Origin: Flavobacterium psychrophilum
GTDB taxonomy: Bacteria > Bacteroidota > Bacteroidia > Flavobacteriales > Flavobacteriaceae
Direction: 5' to 3'
DNA: 42,259 nucleotides
Assembly: GCA_945905915.1 (NCBI GenBank)
Contig: CAMDQL010000007.1
Coordinates: 1-42,259, forward strand
A program made the position numbers and the translations under genes. Below are positions 16,854 through 27,703 of the stretch, piece after piece (positions within the stretch are counted from its first letter, which is position 1; the number at the start of each line of letters is the position of its first letter). The notes under the pieces are model-generated. The model had not been told where the DNA came from. It saw nothing but the letters and a program-made list of their open reading frames with translations, and made no database searches.

Positions 16854-18032
16854 ATGAGTTCTGATACCAGTAAACGTTATAATTTACGAGGAGTTTCTGC
16901 TTCTAAAGAAGACGTGCATAACGCCATTAAAAACATCGATAAAGGATTGTTTCTGAAAGCCTTCTGTAAAATTATCCCCGATTATTTGACCAATGATGAA
17001 AACTATTGCATCATTATGCACGCTGATGGTGCGGGTACAAAATCTTCCTTAGCGTATATGTATTGGAAAGAAACGGGTGATATTTCTGTTTGGAAAGGCA
17101 TTGCGCAAGACGCATTAATCATGAATATTGACGATTTATTGTGTGTGGGTGCAACTGATAATATTCTACTTTCATCGACTATTGGAAGAAATAAAAATCT
17201 AATTCCAGGCGAGGTAATTTCGGCAATTATCAATGGAACAGAAGAATTAATTTCAGATTTAAAAAATCATGGAGTTACAATTCATTCCACAGGTGGTGAA
17301 ACGGCAGATGTGGGCGATTTGGTTCGTACGATTATCGTAGATTCAACGGTTACCGCTCGTATGAAACGTGCCGATGTAATTGATAATGCGAATATTCAAG
17401 CGGGTGATGTAATTGTAGGATTGGCTTCTTTTGGCCAAGCTACATACGAAACAGAATACAATGGCGGAATGGGAAGTAATGGATTAACATCTGCACGTCA
17501 CGATGTTTTTGCGAAATATTTGGCTCAAAAATATCCTGAAAGTTTTGATGCAGCAGTTCCAAACGAATTGGTTTATTCGGGTCAAACGATGTTAACTGAT
17601 GTTGTTAAAAACAGCCCAATTGATGCTGGAAAATTAGTGCTTTCTCCAACCAGAACGTATGCGCCAGTTATTAAAAAATTATTATCTAAATACAATTCAA
17701 ATCAAATTCACGGAATGGTGCATTGCAGTGGAGGCGCCCAAACTAAAGTACTTCACTTTGTAGACAACGTTCACGTAATTAAAGATAATTTATTTCCAGT
17801 ACCACCATTATTTCAATTGATTCAAGAAAATTCTAAAACCGATTGGAAAGAAATGTATCAGGTATTCAATTGCGGACATAGAATGGAAATTTATGTACCT
17901 GCTGAAATTGCACAAGATATCATCGAAATTTCAAAATCATTTAACATCGATGCACAAATTGTAGGAAGAGTGGAAGCATCTGATAGTAAAAAGTTAACTA
18001 TAGTTTCGGAATACGGAACGTTTGAATATTAA
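16854..18032 (+). CDS. purM: Phosphoribosylformylglycinamidine cyclo-ligase (AIR synthase)
   Basis: Converts FGAM to AIR with ATP, the fifth step of purine synthesis. The protein has 392 residues, noticeably longer than the roughly 345 of E. coli PurM, and is the divergent form seen in Bacteroidota. Conserved elements are the N-terminal YNLRGVSASKEDVHNAI, MHADGAGTKSSLAYMYW (about 55-71), MNIDDLLCVGAT (about 90-101) and HSTGGETADVGDLVRTI (about 144-160), which carry the ATP- and Mg-binding residues of the PurM superfamily. MVHCSGGAQTKVLHFVDN lies near 289-306. The superfamily also contains ThiL, SelD, HypE and PurL; the DGAGTK and GGETA motifs favour PurM. Confidence 0.9.
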   Translation: MSSDTSKRYNLRGVSASKEDVHNAIKNIDKGLFLKAFCKIIPDYLTNDENYCIIMHADGAGTKSSLAYMYWKETGDISVWKGIAQDALIMNIDDLLCVGATDNILLSSTIGRNKNLIPGEVISAIINGTEELISDLKNHGVTIHSTGGETADVGDLVRTIIVDSTVTARMKRADVIDNANIQAGDVIVGLASFGQATYETEYNGGMGSNGLTSARHDVFAKYLAQKYPESFDAAVPNELVYSGQTMLTDVVKNSPIDAGKLVLSPTRTYAPVIKKLLSKYNSNQIHGMVHCSGGAQTKVLHFVDNVHVIKDNLFPVPPLFQLIQENSKTDWKEMYQVFNCGHRMEIYVPAEIAQDIIEISKSFNIDAQIVGRVEASDSKKLTIVSEYGTFEY

Positions 18033-18039
18033 TTAAATA

Positions 18040-18135
18040 GTTTCAAGTTTCAAGCTATTTTTGTTTCAAGTGAGCAATAGTAACCTGAAACTTCACCCGA
18101 GGCAAAGCCAAACGGAGCGAAGCTAAACCTGAAAC
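18040..18135. repeat. Word repeats in the purM-guaA spacer
   Basis: GTTTCAAG occurs at 18040-18047, 18047-18054 and 18063-18070. AACCTGAAAC, partly its complement, occurs at 18082-18091 and 18126-18135. Between the last two is a GC-richer stretch. This composition is unlike the rest of the AT-rich spacers. Confidence 0.7.
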
Positions 18136-18155
18136 AAAAAAACAACACAACACCA
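18124..18155 (+). promoter_or_regulatory. guaA A/C-only leader with weak -7-like box
   Basis: The bases 18132-18155 are only A and C and abut the ATG at 18156. TAAACCTG (18124-18131) sits where the -7 box would be, but it has two mismatches to TAnnTTTG. guaA may therefore also be read from purM. The leader matches those of purC, purM and pyrG. Confidence 0.5.
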
Positions 18156-19685
18156 ATGAACAACGTATTAATTTTAGATTTCGGATCACAATACACCCAA
18201 CTAATTGCTCGAAGAGTTAGAGAATTAAATATTTTCTGCGAGATTTTCCCATTCGATAAAATTCCAGCCGATTTATCATCATATAAAGCGGTAATTTTAG
18301 GTGGAAGTCCTTGTTCGGTGCGTTCAGAAGAAGCACTTCATCCAGATTTATTTGAAATTAGAGGTAAAAAACCGTTATTAGCGGTTTGTTATGGTGCACA
18401 ATATTTAGCGCATTTTTCAGGTGGAGAAGTAGCTGCTTCCAATACAAGAGAATACGGAAGAGCAAATTTATCTTACATTAAAGAAAACGAAGTGTTTTTA
18501 GAAGGTGTTTCTGATAATAGCCAAGTTTGGATGAGTCATTCCGATTCAATCAAAAAATTGCCAACAAATGGTGTTAAAATAGCAAGTACAAAAGACGTTG
18601 AAAATGCGGCGTATAAAATTGAAGGTGAAACTACTTACGCCATTCAATTTCATCCCGAGGTTTACCATTCAACAGATGGAAAACAAATGTTAGAAAACTT
18701 CTTAGTTAAAATTGCAAAAGTGGAACAAACCTTCACGCCAAATGCTTTTGTAGAAGAAGTAATTGCTGATATGAAAGCCAAAATTGGCGACGAAAAAGTA
18801 GTGTTAGGATTATCTGGTGGCGTTGATTCTACAGTTGCTGCGGTAATTTTAAATAAAGCAATTGGTAGTAATTTATATTGCATTTTTGTAAATAACGGAT
18901 TATTACGTAAAAACGAATTCCAAAGTGTATTAGACCAATACAAAGGAATGGGATTAAATGTTAAAGGTGTAGATGCTTCTCAGCGTTTTTATGATGCTCT
19001 TGCTGGACTTGATGATCCTGAAGCTAAACGTAAAGCTATTGGAAATGCGTTTATAGAAGTTTTTGACGATGAAGCCAATCAATTAAAAGATGTAAAATTT
19101 TTAGGGCAAGGTACGATTTATCCTGATGTAATTGAATCGGTTTCAGCTACGGGCGGACCTTCAGCGACTATAAAATCACATCATAATGTAGGTGGTTTAC
19201 CTGATTTTATGAAATTACAAATTGTAGAACCTTTACGAATGTTATTTAAAGATGAAGTCCGTAGAGTAGGTGCTACATTAGGAATTGACGCTGAGTTATT
19301 AGGTCGCCATCCTTTCCCAGGACCAGGTTTAGCGATTCGTATTTTGGGAGATATTACACCAGAAAAAGTAGCTATTTTACAAGAAGTAGATGCAATATAT
19401 ATTAATGGATTGAAAGAACAAGGTTTGTACGATAAAGTATGGCAAGCAGGTGCTATCTTATTACCCGTAAATAGTGTTGGTGTAATGGGAGATGAGCGTA
19501 CGTATGAAAAAGTGGTGGCGTTAAGAGCTGTAGAATCTTCAGACGGAATGACAGCTGATTGGGTACATTTACCGTATGAGTTTTTAATGAAAATATCTAA
19601 TGAAATTATCAATAATGTTCGTGGTGTAAACCGAGTGGTGTACGATATTAGCTCCAAACCACCAGCAACTATTGAATGGGAATAA
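18156..19685 (+). CDS. guaA: GMP synthase (glutamine-hydrolysing)
   Basis: Converts XMP to GMP using glutamine and ATP. The protein has 509 residues with both domains in one chain. The N-terminal class I glutamine amidotransferase (about 1-190) has the nucleophile Cys78 in [10 protein letters not shown] and the catalytic His-Glu in QFHPEVYHS. The ATP pyrophosphatase domain has the PP-loop [15 protein letters not shown] (about 211-225). The C-terminal dimerisation domain ends in the typical [14 protein letters not shown]. It is 123 bases downstream of purM on the same strand, so a purine-linked pair. The LysM fusion gene follows after 10 bases and may be co-transcribed. Confidence 0.97.
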   Translation: MNNVLILDFGSQYTQLIARRVRELNIFCEIFPFDKIPADLSSYKAVILGGSPCSVRSEEALHPDLFEIRGKKPLLAVCYGAQYLAHFSGGEVAASNTREYGRANLSYIKENEVFLEGVSDNSQVWMSHSDSIKKLPTNGVKIASTKDVENAAYKIEGETTYAIQFHPEVYHSTDGKQMLENFLVKIAKVEQTFTPNAFVEEVIADMKAKIGDEKVVLGLSGGVDSTVAAVILNKAIGSNLYCIFVNNGLLRKNEFQSVLDQYKGMGLNVKGVDASQRFYDALAGLDDPEAKRKAIGNAFIEVFDDEANQLKDVKFLGQGTIYPDVIESVSATGGPSATIKSHHNVGGLPDFMKLQIVEPLRMLFKDEVRRVGATLGIDAELLGRHPFPGPGLAIRILGDITPEKVAILQEVDAIYINGLKEQGLYDKVWQAGAILLPVNSVGVMGDERTYEKVVALRAVESSDGMTADWVHLPYEFLMKISNEIINNVRGVNRVVYDISSKPPATIEWE

Positions 19686-19695
19686 ATAAAATATC

Positions 19696-21204
19696 ATGAA
19701 AAACATTTGGGTATTAATTTTTTGTTTGAGCTTCTTTTGTGCGTTAGGACAGAAGAATGTGACACACACTGTAGTTAAGGGTGAAACCTTATATGCTATT
19801 GCCAAAAAATATCAAATTACGCCCGAGGACATTATAAAAAACAATCCTGATGCGATTAATGGTATTAAGGAAAATCAAACATTATTGATTCCATCAAAAA
19901 ATGGTTCAACAACAGCTGTAACTACTGCAACCGATACCACTTATGTGGTTCAAAAAGGGGAAACCTTGTATGCTATTTCAAGAAAATTCGGAATTACTGT
20001 TGATGCTATATTGGCTAAAAATCCAACGGTGAAAGACACCTTGTCAGAAGGAGTTCAATTGGTACTTCCTACCAAAAAAAATCTGGTTCCCACTATTATT
20101 TCTAATAAAGAAAAAGTTGACTTAATCAGTACTGTTTCTAAAGCAAAAACCAGAAATCTTGTTCTGTTCTTGCCCTTTAACATCAATAAAATTGAAAACG
20201 ATTCGCTGAAAACGCGCAACGAGCATATAAAAACGAACAAATTTTTAAATTTAACCTTAGATTTTTATGCTGGTGCTTTAATGGCAATTGATTCGGCAAA
20301 AGTATTAGGATTACCTGTTAATGTTAAAGTGTATGATGTGGAGAGTTCAAAGTATTCCTCTAATGTAGCTTCGGTAATAGCAAAAAACGATTTTTCTACT
20401 GTTGATGCAGTCATTGGTCCGTTTCAAAATTCATTTGTGGAAACCACAGCACAATTACTTTCAAAATATGATATTCCTGTGATTTCGCCGCTTTCAAAAG
20501 AGAAAGGATTGGCGTTGCCTAATTTATATTATGCCATTCCATCAGAAGAACAATTGAAGTCTAAATTATTCCAATATTTCAACGCAAAAAACGGCAATGC
20601 TGTTGCGATTATTAGTACTAAAAAAGTAGCTTCAAAAGAATATTTAACCAAAAATTATCCTTGGGTCAAACACGCTGTTTTTAACGATAAGGGCGCACTT
20701 GATGTAGTTCAATTCAAATTGCAATTGGTAAAAGGAAAGACTAATTTCATTATTTTAGAAATTGAAAAAGCTAGTACGATTCTTAGTATTACCAATATTT
20801 TGAAAGGATTACAAAAAGAACATGAAATTCAATTGGTTGTTTTTGAAGTGTATGATGCATTGAATTTTGAGGAAATTCCGATTAAAAATTTGACTACTTT
20901 AAAAATGTTGTATCCTTCAGCAAGTAAACTAATTGAAACGCCAGAAGAATTACTTTTTGCGGTTGCGTATAAAAAAATCAATAATAGTGCTCCTAATAGT
21001 GTAGCTATTAAAGGGTTTGATATTACGTTTGATACGATTTTACGAATGTGTCAAGAAAATGGTTTTGCCGATTCGGTTTCAAAACACAAAACAGTCTATG
21101 TTGAAAACAGTTTTGATTATTCCAATGAAAACGGCGCAAAAAATAATACCGGTTGCTATTTATTATATTATGACAACGATTTAACGATTAAACAAGCGCA
21201 ATAA
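19696..21204 (+). CDS. LysM protein fused to a type 1 periplasmic-binding-like domain
   Basis: Exported protein of 502 residues. The signal peptide is at about 1-18 (IWVLIFCLSFFCALGQ). Two LysM peptidoglycan-binding repeats follow: HTVVKGETLYAIAKKYQITP (about 23-67) and YVVQKGETLYAISRKFGIT (about 81-126). A C-terminal region of about 350 residues resembles the amino-acid-receptor/type 1 periplasmic-binding fold (FYAGALMAIDSAKVLGLPV, AVIGPFQNSFVETTAQLLSK, YDIPVISPLSKEKG). The design suggests a wall-attached sensor or scaffold, but no ligand can be assigned. It is 10 bases after guaA, and its stop overlaps the OsmC-like gene start by one base (TAATG). Confidence 0.86.
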   Translation: MKNIWVLIFCLSFFCALGQKNVTHTVVKGETLYAIAKKYQITPEDIIKNNPDAINGIKENQTLLIPSKNGSTTAVTTATDTTYVVQKGETLYAISRKFGITVDAILAKNPTVKDTLSEGVQLVLPTKKNLVPTIISNKEKVDLISTVSKAKTRNLVLFLPFNINKIENDSLKTRNEHIKTNKFLNLTLDFYAGALMAIDSAKVLGLPVNVKVYDVESSKYSSNVASVIAKNDFSTVDAVIGPFQNSFVETTAQLLSKYDIPVISPLSKEKGLALPNLYYAIPSEEQLKSKLFQYFNAKNGNAVAIISTKKVASKEYLTKNYPWVKHAVFNDKGALDVVQFKLQLVKGKTNFIILEIEKASTILSITNILKGLQKEHEIQLVVFEVYDALNFEEIPIKNLTTLKMLYPSASKLIETPEELLFAVAYKKINNSAPNSVAIKGFDITFDTILRMCQENGFADSVSKHKTVYVENSFDYSNENGAKNNTGCYLLYYDNDLTIKQAQ

Positions 21205-21608
21205 TGGCTACTTCAAATATTACATACGTAGGTGATTTAAGAACAGTTTGTATTCATTTACAATCTGGTACTCAGATATTAACCGATGCTCCAACAGATA
21301 ATCATGGAAAAGGTGAAGCTTTTTCACCAACAGATTTAGTAGCCACGGCTTTAGGTAGTTGTATGGTTTCAATAATGGGAATAAAATCTAAAGATTTGAA
21401 TGTTGATTTAAAAGATTCAACAGTTTCTATTACTAAAATAATGCAATCTGAACCGCGTAAAATTGCAAAAATTGAAGTTATTCTTGATATGTCCATTGAA
21501 ACTTCTGAAAAAAATAAAGCAATTCTTGAAAGAGCAGCAATGACTTGTCCAGTTTTATTAAGCTTGCATCCCGATATTGAAAAGGATGTTGTTTTTAATT
21601 GGAAGTAA
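21204..21608 (+). CDS. OsmC/Ohr family protein
   Basis: Protein of 134 residues of the OsmC superfamily, thiol-dependent peroxidases acting on organic hydroperoxides. The two characteristic Cys are Cys53 in ATALGSCMVSIMG and Cys115 in AAMTCPVLLSLHP. GKGEAFSPTDLVATALGSC is a family hallmark. It belongs to the YhfA-like branch rather than classical Ohr. It is translationally coupled by a one-base overlap to the LysM fusion, so the two products may act in the same envelope or stress context. Confidence 0.88.
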   Translation: MATSNITYVGDLRTVCIHLQSGTQILTDAPTDNHGKGEAFSPTDLVATALGSCMVSIMGIKSKDLNVDLKDSTVSITKIMQSEPRKIAKIEVILDMSIETSEKNKAILERAAMTCPVLLSLHPDIEKDVVFNWK

Positions 21609-21611
21609 GAA

Positions 21612-21686
21612 AAGAATAAAGATGAAAGATAAAAGAATGTAGACAGTTTTAAAGTTTTTCTTCTTTTCTCTTTTTTCTATCCTCTA
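21612..21686. other. Purine-rich then pyrimidine-rich spacer
   Basis: The 84-base spacer between the OsmC-like and DUF3820 genes starts with an A/G-rich stretch (about 21609-21640) and ends with a C/T-rich one (about 21655-21685). This gives an imperfect long inverted repeat that could fold into an RNA hairpin. No consensus promoter is visible. Confidence 0.4.
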
Positions 21687-21692
21687 AAAAAA

Positions 21693-21923
21693 ATGACCAA
21701 CCAAGAACTTCTCATCAAACTCGCGCACACAAAAATGCCTTTTGGTAAATATGAAGGCTATCATTTAATAGACCTTCCAGAGTATTATATTGTTTGGTAT
21801 GCCAATAAAGGTTTTCCAAAAGGACAATTGGGCGAACAATTAAAATTGGTACACGAACTCAAATTAAATGGATTAGAAGAACTTGTTCGAAACATCCGTC
21901 GAAACTTTCCAAAACAAAAATAA
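21693..21923 (+). CDS. DUF3820 family protein
   Basis: Small protein of 76 residues. The core MPFGKYEGYHLIDLPEYYIV followed by WYANKGFPKGQLG is the DUF3820 signature, shared with so-called putative quorum-sensing-regulated virulence factors. The same motif style occurs in fusions with exonuclease domains, so a nucleic-acid-related role is plausible but unproven. The C-terminus is basic (VRNIRRNFPKQK). It appears as a single gene before pyrG. Confidence 0.87.
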   Translation: MTNQELLIKLAHTKMPFGKYEGYHLIDLPEYYIVWYANKGFPKGQLGEQLKLVHELKLNGLEELVRNIRRNFPKQK

Positions 21924-21953
21924 ATTGTTTACAATTTAATTACAAAATTGATA

Positions 21954-21981
21954 CATCGACTAATTGGCACATTGACTAATT
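21954..21981. repeat. Two 12-base direct repeats upstream of pyrG
   Basis: CATCGACTAATT (21954-21965) and CATTGACTAATT (21970-21981) differ at one base and are 16 bases apart start to start. They overlap the TTG of a possible distal pyrG promoter. Confidence 0.6.
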
Positions 21982-21994
21982 AATATTATCTTTG
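21964..21994 (+). promoter_or_regulatory. Distal pyrG promoter candidate
   Basis: TTG (21964-21966), 20 bases, TATCTTTG (21987-21994): good spacing for a Bacteroidota promoter. It would give a leader of about 65 nt. Confidence 0.5.
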
Positions 21995-22031
21995 GCCTTT
22001 ATTATTTTTTATTACAACTAATTCCTAAGTT

Positions 22032-23678
<1,647 letters not shown>

Positions 23679-23693
23679 ACGGTTCACTTAATA

Positions 23694-23707
23694 CTGAACA
23701 CTGAACA
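23694..23707. repeat. CTGAACA tandem pair between pyrG and yidC
   Basis: CTGAACA at 23694-23700 and again at 23701-23707, followed by CTATAAG. It is preceded by GGTTCA (23681-23686), a partial complement. The repeat fills most of the 39-base spacer. Confidence 0.5.
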
Positions 23708-23717
23708 CTATAAGTAG

Positions 23718-25607
23718 ATGGAAGAAAAAAAATTAGACATAAATTCGATTATCGGATTTGTATTGATCTCTGGAATATTGTTATGGATGTTGTATGCTAA
23801 CACTCCTAGTGCAGAAGAAGTAAAGGAAAAAGAGAAAAAAGAGCAAGTAGAAAAACAAGCCAAAGAAGCTAAGCCAGCTAAGACTGTAACAGCAACAACA
23901 GTAGTAACTCCAGCAGATGCTACTCAAACAGCGGCTACACAAGCACAGTTGGGTTCGTTTGGTTATTCGGCTACACTTTCATCAGCAACTGATGCGGTAA
24001 CCGAAATCAAAAATGAAGTTTTATCTCTTAAAATTTCAAATAAAGGTGGTTATATCGTTGACGCAACTGTTCTAGGTTTTGAACAATTTGAGAAAAACTC
24101 TAAAAAAGCAGTTCAAATCATTAAGGATCAAAATGCTTCTTTAGACATCACATTAAACACTGCAGACAATAGAACGTTACATACAAAAGACATGTTTTTT
24201 GAACCTAAGTTAACAACCGAAGGTAAAAATCAAGTTGTAACACTTCAGTTAAAAGCTGGTCCCGATCAGTTTTTAGAGTACCGATATGTTTTGAAACCTA
24301 ACGAATATATGTTAGATTTTGCCATTCGCTCTCAAGGATTAGAAAAAGTAGTCAATACTTCTAAACCATTAGATTTAGTGTGGCAATTGAAATCCTACAG
24401 AAACGAGAAAAGTGTTTCGTATGAAAATCGTTATACAGAATTGGTTTTTGAATATGAAGACGGAAAAGACGATTATTTAAATGCGGCTAAAGATTCAGAA
24501 GACGAAGCTGTAGATGTAAGCTACATAGCTTTTAAACAACATTTATTTACTTCTATTTTATTAACCGATACTAAATTTAAAAAAGTAAAATTCAATTCGG
24601 ATAATTTAGTAGATGACGAAGAAAAAGACACCATTTTTACGAAAAATTTTACGGCTCAAATTCCTTTAGAATTTAAAAATGGAGCATTGAACTATAACAT
24701 GAATTGGTATTATGGTCCAGCAAAATATCAAATTTTAAATGACTATCAAAAAAATCTAGACGAGATAATGCCTTTAGGTTGGGGGATTTTCGGATGGATT
24801 AACCGCTATATTTTCATTCCAGTTTTCGAATTAATTTCTGGATTGGGAATTAGTTTTGGTATCGCTATTATTTTGTTTACCATTTTAGTTCGTATTGTGA
24901 TGTCGCCAGTAACCTATAAATCCTATTTGTCTCAAGCAAAAATGAAGGTATTGCGTCCAGAGATTGCTGAATTGAATGATAAATTCAAGGACAATCCGAT
25001 GAAAAAACAACAAGAAACTATGAAATTGTATTCAAAAGCAGGCGTAAATCCTATGGCGGGTTGTTTACCTGCTTTATTACAAATGCCTATTTTTTATGCG
25101 TTGTTTCAGTTTTTCCCATCTATGTTTGATTTAAGACAAAAATCGTTCCTTTGGGCAGATGATTTGTCTTCTTATGATAGTATTTACCAATTGCCTTTTC
25201 ATATTCCTTTTTATGGAAGTCATGTAAGTTTGTTCCCAATTTTAGCTTCAATTGCTATTTTCTTCTACATGAAAATGACTACTGGTGATCAGGTAATGGC
25301 ACCACCACAAGAGGGTATGCCAGATATGGGTAAAATCATGAAAATTATGATTTATATTTCGCCTATTATGATGTTATTTTTCTTTAACAATTATGCTTCG
25401 GGATTGAGTTTATACTATTTTGTTTCCAATTCAATTACCATCGGAATCATGTTAGTTATTAAAAATTACATTGTGAAAGAAGATAAAATTCATGCTCAAA
25501 TTCAGGAGAATAAAACCAAAGAGAAAAAAGAAGGAAAGTTTCAAAAGAAAATGCGCGAATTGATGGAGCAAGCAGAAGCTCAAAAAGCCGCACAAAAGAA
25601 AAAATAA
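23718..25607 (+). CDS. yidC: Membrane protein insertase YidC
   Basis: Inner-membrane insertase and chaperone working with or without Sec. The protein has 629 residues in Gram-negative layout. The N-terminal anchor is at about 10-26 (SIIGFVLISGILLWMLYA), followed by a Thr/Ala/Lys-rich linker and a large periplasmic beta domain (about 80-360). The conserved core has transmembrane segments near 372-395 (ISFGIAIILFTILVRIVMSP, including the family's functional Arg), 447-470 (PALLQMPIFYALFQFFP), 505-520 and 545-580. A basic tail follows (ENKTKEKKEGKFQKK). It is followed by a strong terminator. Confidence 0.97.
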   Translation: MEEKKLDINSIIGFVLISGILLWMLYANTPSAEEVKEKEKKEQVEKQAKEAKPAKTVTATTVVTPADATQTAATQAQLGSFGYSATLSSATDAVTEIKNEVLSLKISNKGGYIVDATVLGFEQFEKNSKKAVQIIKDQNASLDITLNTADNRTLHTKDMFFEPKLTTEGKNQVVTLQLKAGPDQFLEYRYVLKPNEYMLDFAIRSQGLEKVVNTSKPLDLVWQLKSYRNEKSVSYENRYTELVFEYEDGKDDYLNAAKDSEDEAVDVSYIAFKQHLFTSILLTDTKFKKVKFNSDNLVDDEEKDTIFTKNFTAQIPLEFKNGALNYNMNWYYGPAKYQILNDYQKNLDEIMPLGWGIFGWINRYIFIPVFELISGLGISFGIAIILFTILVRIVMSPVTYKSYLSQAKMKVLRPEIAELNDKFKDNPMKKQQETMKLYSKAGVNPMAGCLPALLQMPIFYALFQFFPSMFDLRQKSFLWADDLSSYDSIYQLPFHIPFYGSHVSLFPILASIAIFFYMKMTTGDQVMAPPQEGMPDMGKIMKIMIYISPIMMLFFFNNYASGLSLYYFVSNSITIGIMLVIKNYIVKEDKIHAQIQENKTKEKKEGKFQKKMRELMEQAEAQKAAQKKK

Positions 25608-25624
25608 TTTTTCAAAATATGTCT

Positions 25625-25655
25625 AAACCCTGTCTGCAAAGTCAGGGTTTTTTTT
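25625..25655 (+). terminator. Intrinsic terminator after yidC
   Basis: AAACCCTG (25625-25632), 10-base loop, CAGGGTTT (25643-25650), T run to 25655. Confidence 0.9.
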
Positions 25656-25696
25656 GGCAAAATTTTTGATAACTTTACAACATTAAAAAATCAATA

Positions 25697-26455
25697 ATGA
25701 AAAACGTTATCTTATTCTTTTTATTCACCTTTTCAGTTGTTGCTCAAGAAAAAATCAATCAACTTGACGTACAAGGTAATCGTCACGGATTATGGAAAGG
25801 AACCCATAAAGAAACCAATAGACCGCGCTATGAAGGTGTTTTTTCGCATGGAAAAGAAACAGGAGTTTTTAAATATTTTGATGATACAAAAGCAGGAACT
25901 ACAATTGCTATTCGAGATTTTTCAAAAGGAGACGGTTCTTGTTATGCTGTTTTTTTTGATCAAAAAGGGAATAAAGTTAGCGAAGGAAAATTACTGAATA
26001 AAATTCTAGAGGGTCAATGGAAATATTATCATTTTGAATCAAAATCAATAATGAATATTGAATTTTACAAAAACGGAACATTAGACGGAAATAAAAAAGT
26101 TTTTTATTCCAATGGAACTATTGCCGAAGAAACCAATTATAAATTGGGAGTAAAGAATGGTTTAGCAAAAACTTTTTCTGATAAAGGAAAGTTAATTGAT
26201 GAACATGTTTATAAAAACGGTCAATTTAATGGCCTAGCTTCTTATTATGATGGTAGTGGAAACAAATTATATGAAGGAAATTATATCGATGGGAAAAGAG
26301 TTGGTATTTGGAAATTTTATGAAAAGAATAAAGTAATAAATGAAGTAAAGGCTGCTAATTTTGGTAAAGAGTTAATCAAATATGAGCAACGCAATGCTGA
26401 ACAAGTGTCAAAATCAGAAGAAGAGTTTAAAAAAGAACAAGTGAAAGGAAAATAA
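25697..26455 (+). CDS. Secreted MORN-variant (YwqK-like) repeat protein
   Basis: Protein of 252 residues with a signal peptide (about 1-16, [14 protein letters not shown]). It then has several degenerate MORN_2-type repeats of about 20-24 residues, recognisable by G-x-x-x-G-x-W/F and Y-x-x-G patterns ([62 protein letters not shown]). Such genes are often labelled toxin-antitoxin system YwqK family antitoxin, but no toxin gene is next to it and export argues against that role. It lies 2 bases before mnmA and is likely co-transcribed. Confidence 0.84.
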   Translation: MKNVILFFLFTFSVVAQEKINQLDVQGNRHGLWKGTHKETNRPRYEGVFSHGKETGVFKYFDDTKAGTTIAIRDFSKGDGSCYAVFFDQKGNKVSEGKLLNKILEGQWKYYHFESKSIMNIEFYKNGTLDGNKKVFYSNGTIAEETNYKLGVKNGLAKTFSDKGKLIDEHVYKNGQFNGLASYYDGSGNKLYEGNYIDGKRVGIWKFYEKNKVINEVKAANFGKELIKYEQRNAEQVSKSEEEFKKEQVKGK

Positions 26456-26457
26456 TT

Positions 26458-27645
26458 ATGAAGCGAGTTGTAGTAGGACTTTCTGGTGGTGTTGATTCAA
26501 GTGTTGCGGCTTATCTATTAAAGGAGCAAGGCTATGAGGTTATTGGGCTATTTATGAAAAATTGGCACGATGATTCGGTTACTATTTCTAACGAATGTCC
26601 TTGGCTTGAAGACAGTAACGATGCATTGCTAGTTGCTGAAAAATTAGGAATTCCTTTTCAAACAGTTGATTTATCGGAACAATACAAGGAAAAAATTGTC
26701 GATTACATGTTCAATGAATATGAAAAAGGAAGGACACCCAATCCAGATGTTTTGTGTAATCGTGAAATCAAATTTGATGTTTTCATGAAAATAGCAATGT
26801 CTTTAGGTGCGGATTATGTTGCTACCGGGCATTATTGCAAAAAAGGAACGATTGAAAAAGACGGTACGGAAGTTTTTCAGTTATTAGCAGGAAAAGATGA
26901 TAATAAAGATCAATCCTATTTTTTATGTCAATTATCGCAAGAACAACTAGCAAAAGCGTTATTTCCTATCGGTGAATTAACCAAACCCGAAGTTCGCGAA
27001 ATAGCCACTAAATTAGATTTAATTACCGCCGAAAAGAAAGATTCTCAAGGACTTTGTTTCATTGGGAAAGTACGTTTACCTGAATTTTTACAGCAAAAAT
27101 TACAACCAAAAGAAGGCATCATTGTTGAAATACCAGAAGATGCTTCAATCTATACTGCAGAAAAACCTGTATTTGAATTCGAAGAAGAATCGTTTGCTTA
27201 TGAAGCACAACGCATCAATTATTTAAAAGTACCCGGAAAAGTAGTGGGCAAGCATCAAGGAGCGCATTATTTTACCAAAGGGCAACGTAAAGGTTTAAAC
27301 GTAGGCGGCACAAAAGAGCCTTTGTTTATAATTGAAACGGATGTTGAGCGAAATATAATCTACACGGGACAAGGAAATCAGCATCCAGGATTGTTTAAAA
27401 AAGCACTATTTATTTCAAATGCAGAAATTCATTGGATTAGAGAAGATTTAGCCTTGAAAGCAGGAAAAAAATTAGAAGTTTTGGCAAGAATCCGATATCG
27501 TCAACCTTTGCAAAAGGCTTCACTGCATCAATTTAAAGACGGAATCTATGTCGTTTTTGAAAAACCTCAATCGGCAATTACAGAAGGGCAATTTGTTGCA
27601 TGGCATCATAACGATGAGGTTTTAGGTAGTGGTGTAATTGCATAA
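26458..27645 (+). CDS. mnmA: tRNA-specific 2-thiouridylase
   Basis: Installs the 2-thio group on U34 of tRNAs for Lys, Glu and Gln. The protein has 395 residues. The PP-loop ATPase motif is [15 protein letters not shown] (7-21). The catalytic Cys pair is Cys100 ([12 protein letters not shown]) and Cys200 ([10 protein letters not shown]), present and spaced as in the family. ATGHY (about 122-126) and DQSYFLCQL (151-159) are further signatures. The C-terminal part has the central and beta-barrel tRNA-binding domains ([20 protein letters not shown] segment). It is the second gene after the MORN-type gene. Confidence 0.96.
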   Translation: MKRVVVGLSGGVDSSVAAYLLKEQGYEVIGLFMKNWHDDSVTISNECPWLEDSNDALLVAEKLGIPFQTVDLSEQYKEKIVDYMFNEYEKGRTPNPDVLCNREIKFDVFMKIAMSLGADYVATGHYCKKGTIEKDGTEVFQLLAGKDDNKDQSYFLCQLSQEQLAKALFPIGELTKPEVREIATKLDLITAEKKDSQGLCFIGKVRLPEFLQQKLQPKEGIIVEIPEDASIYTAEKPVFEFEEESFAYEAQRINYLKVPGKVVGKHQGAHYFTKGQRKGLNVGGTKEPLFIIETDVERNIIYTGQGNQHPGLFKKALFISNAEIHWIREDLALKAGKKLEVLARIRYRQPLQKASLHQFKDGIYVVFEKPQSAITEGQFVAWHHNDEVLGSGVIA

Positions 27646-27703
27646 ATTTAAGACGTAACTTTAAATAAAATTGCTTATTTTTGAAGGTATTAATCTCTGA
27701 CAA

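Noticed and set aside
19181..19657. 158-codon open frame on the minus strand inside guaA
   Set aside because: It is antisense to a fully conserved guaA region, has no domain, and is explained by codon bias of the real gene.
25697..26455. Toxin-antitoxin system suggested by the usual YwqK antitoxin label
   Set aside because: No toxin-like gene is adjacent, and the protein has a signal peptide and MORN-type repeats, so the label is not supported here.
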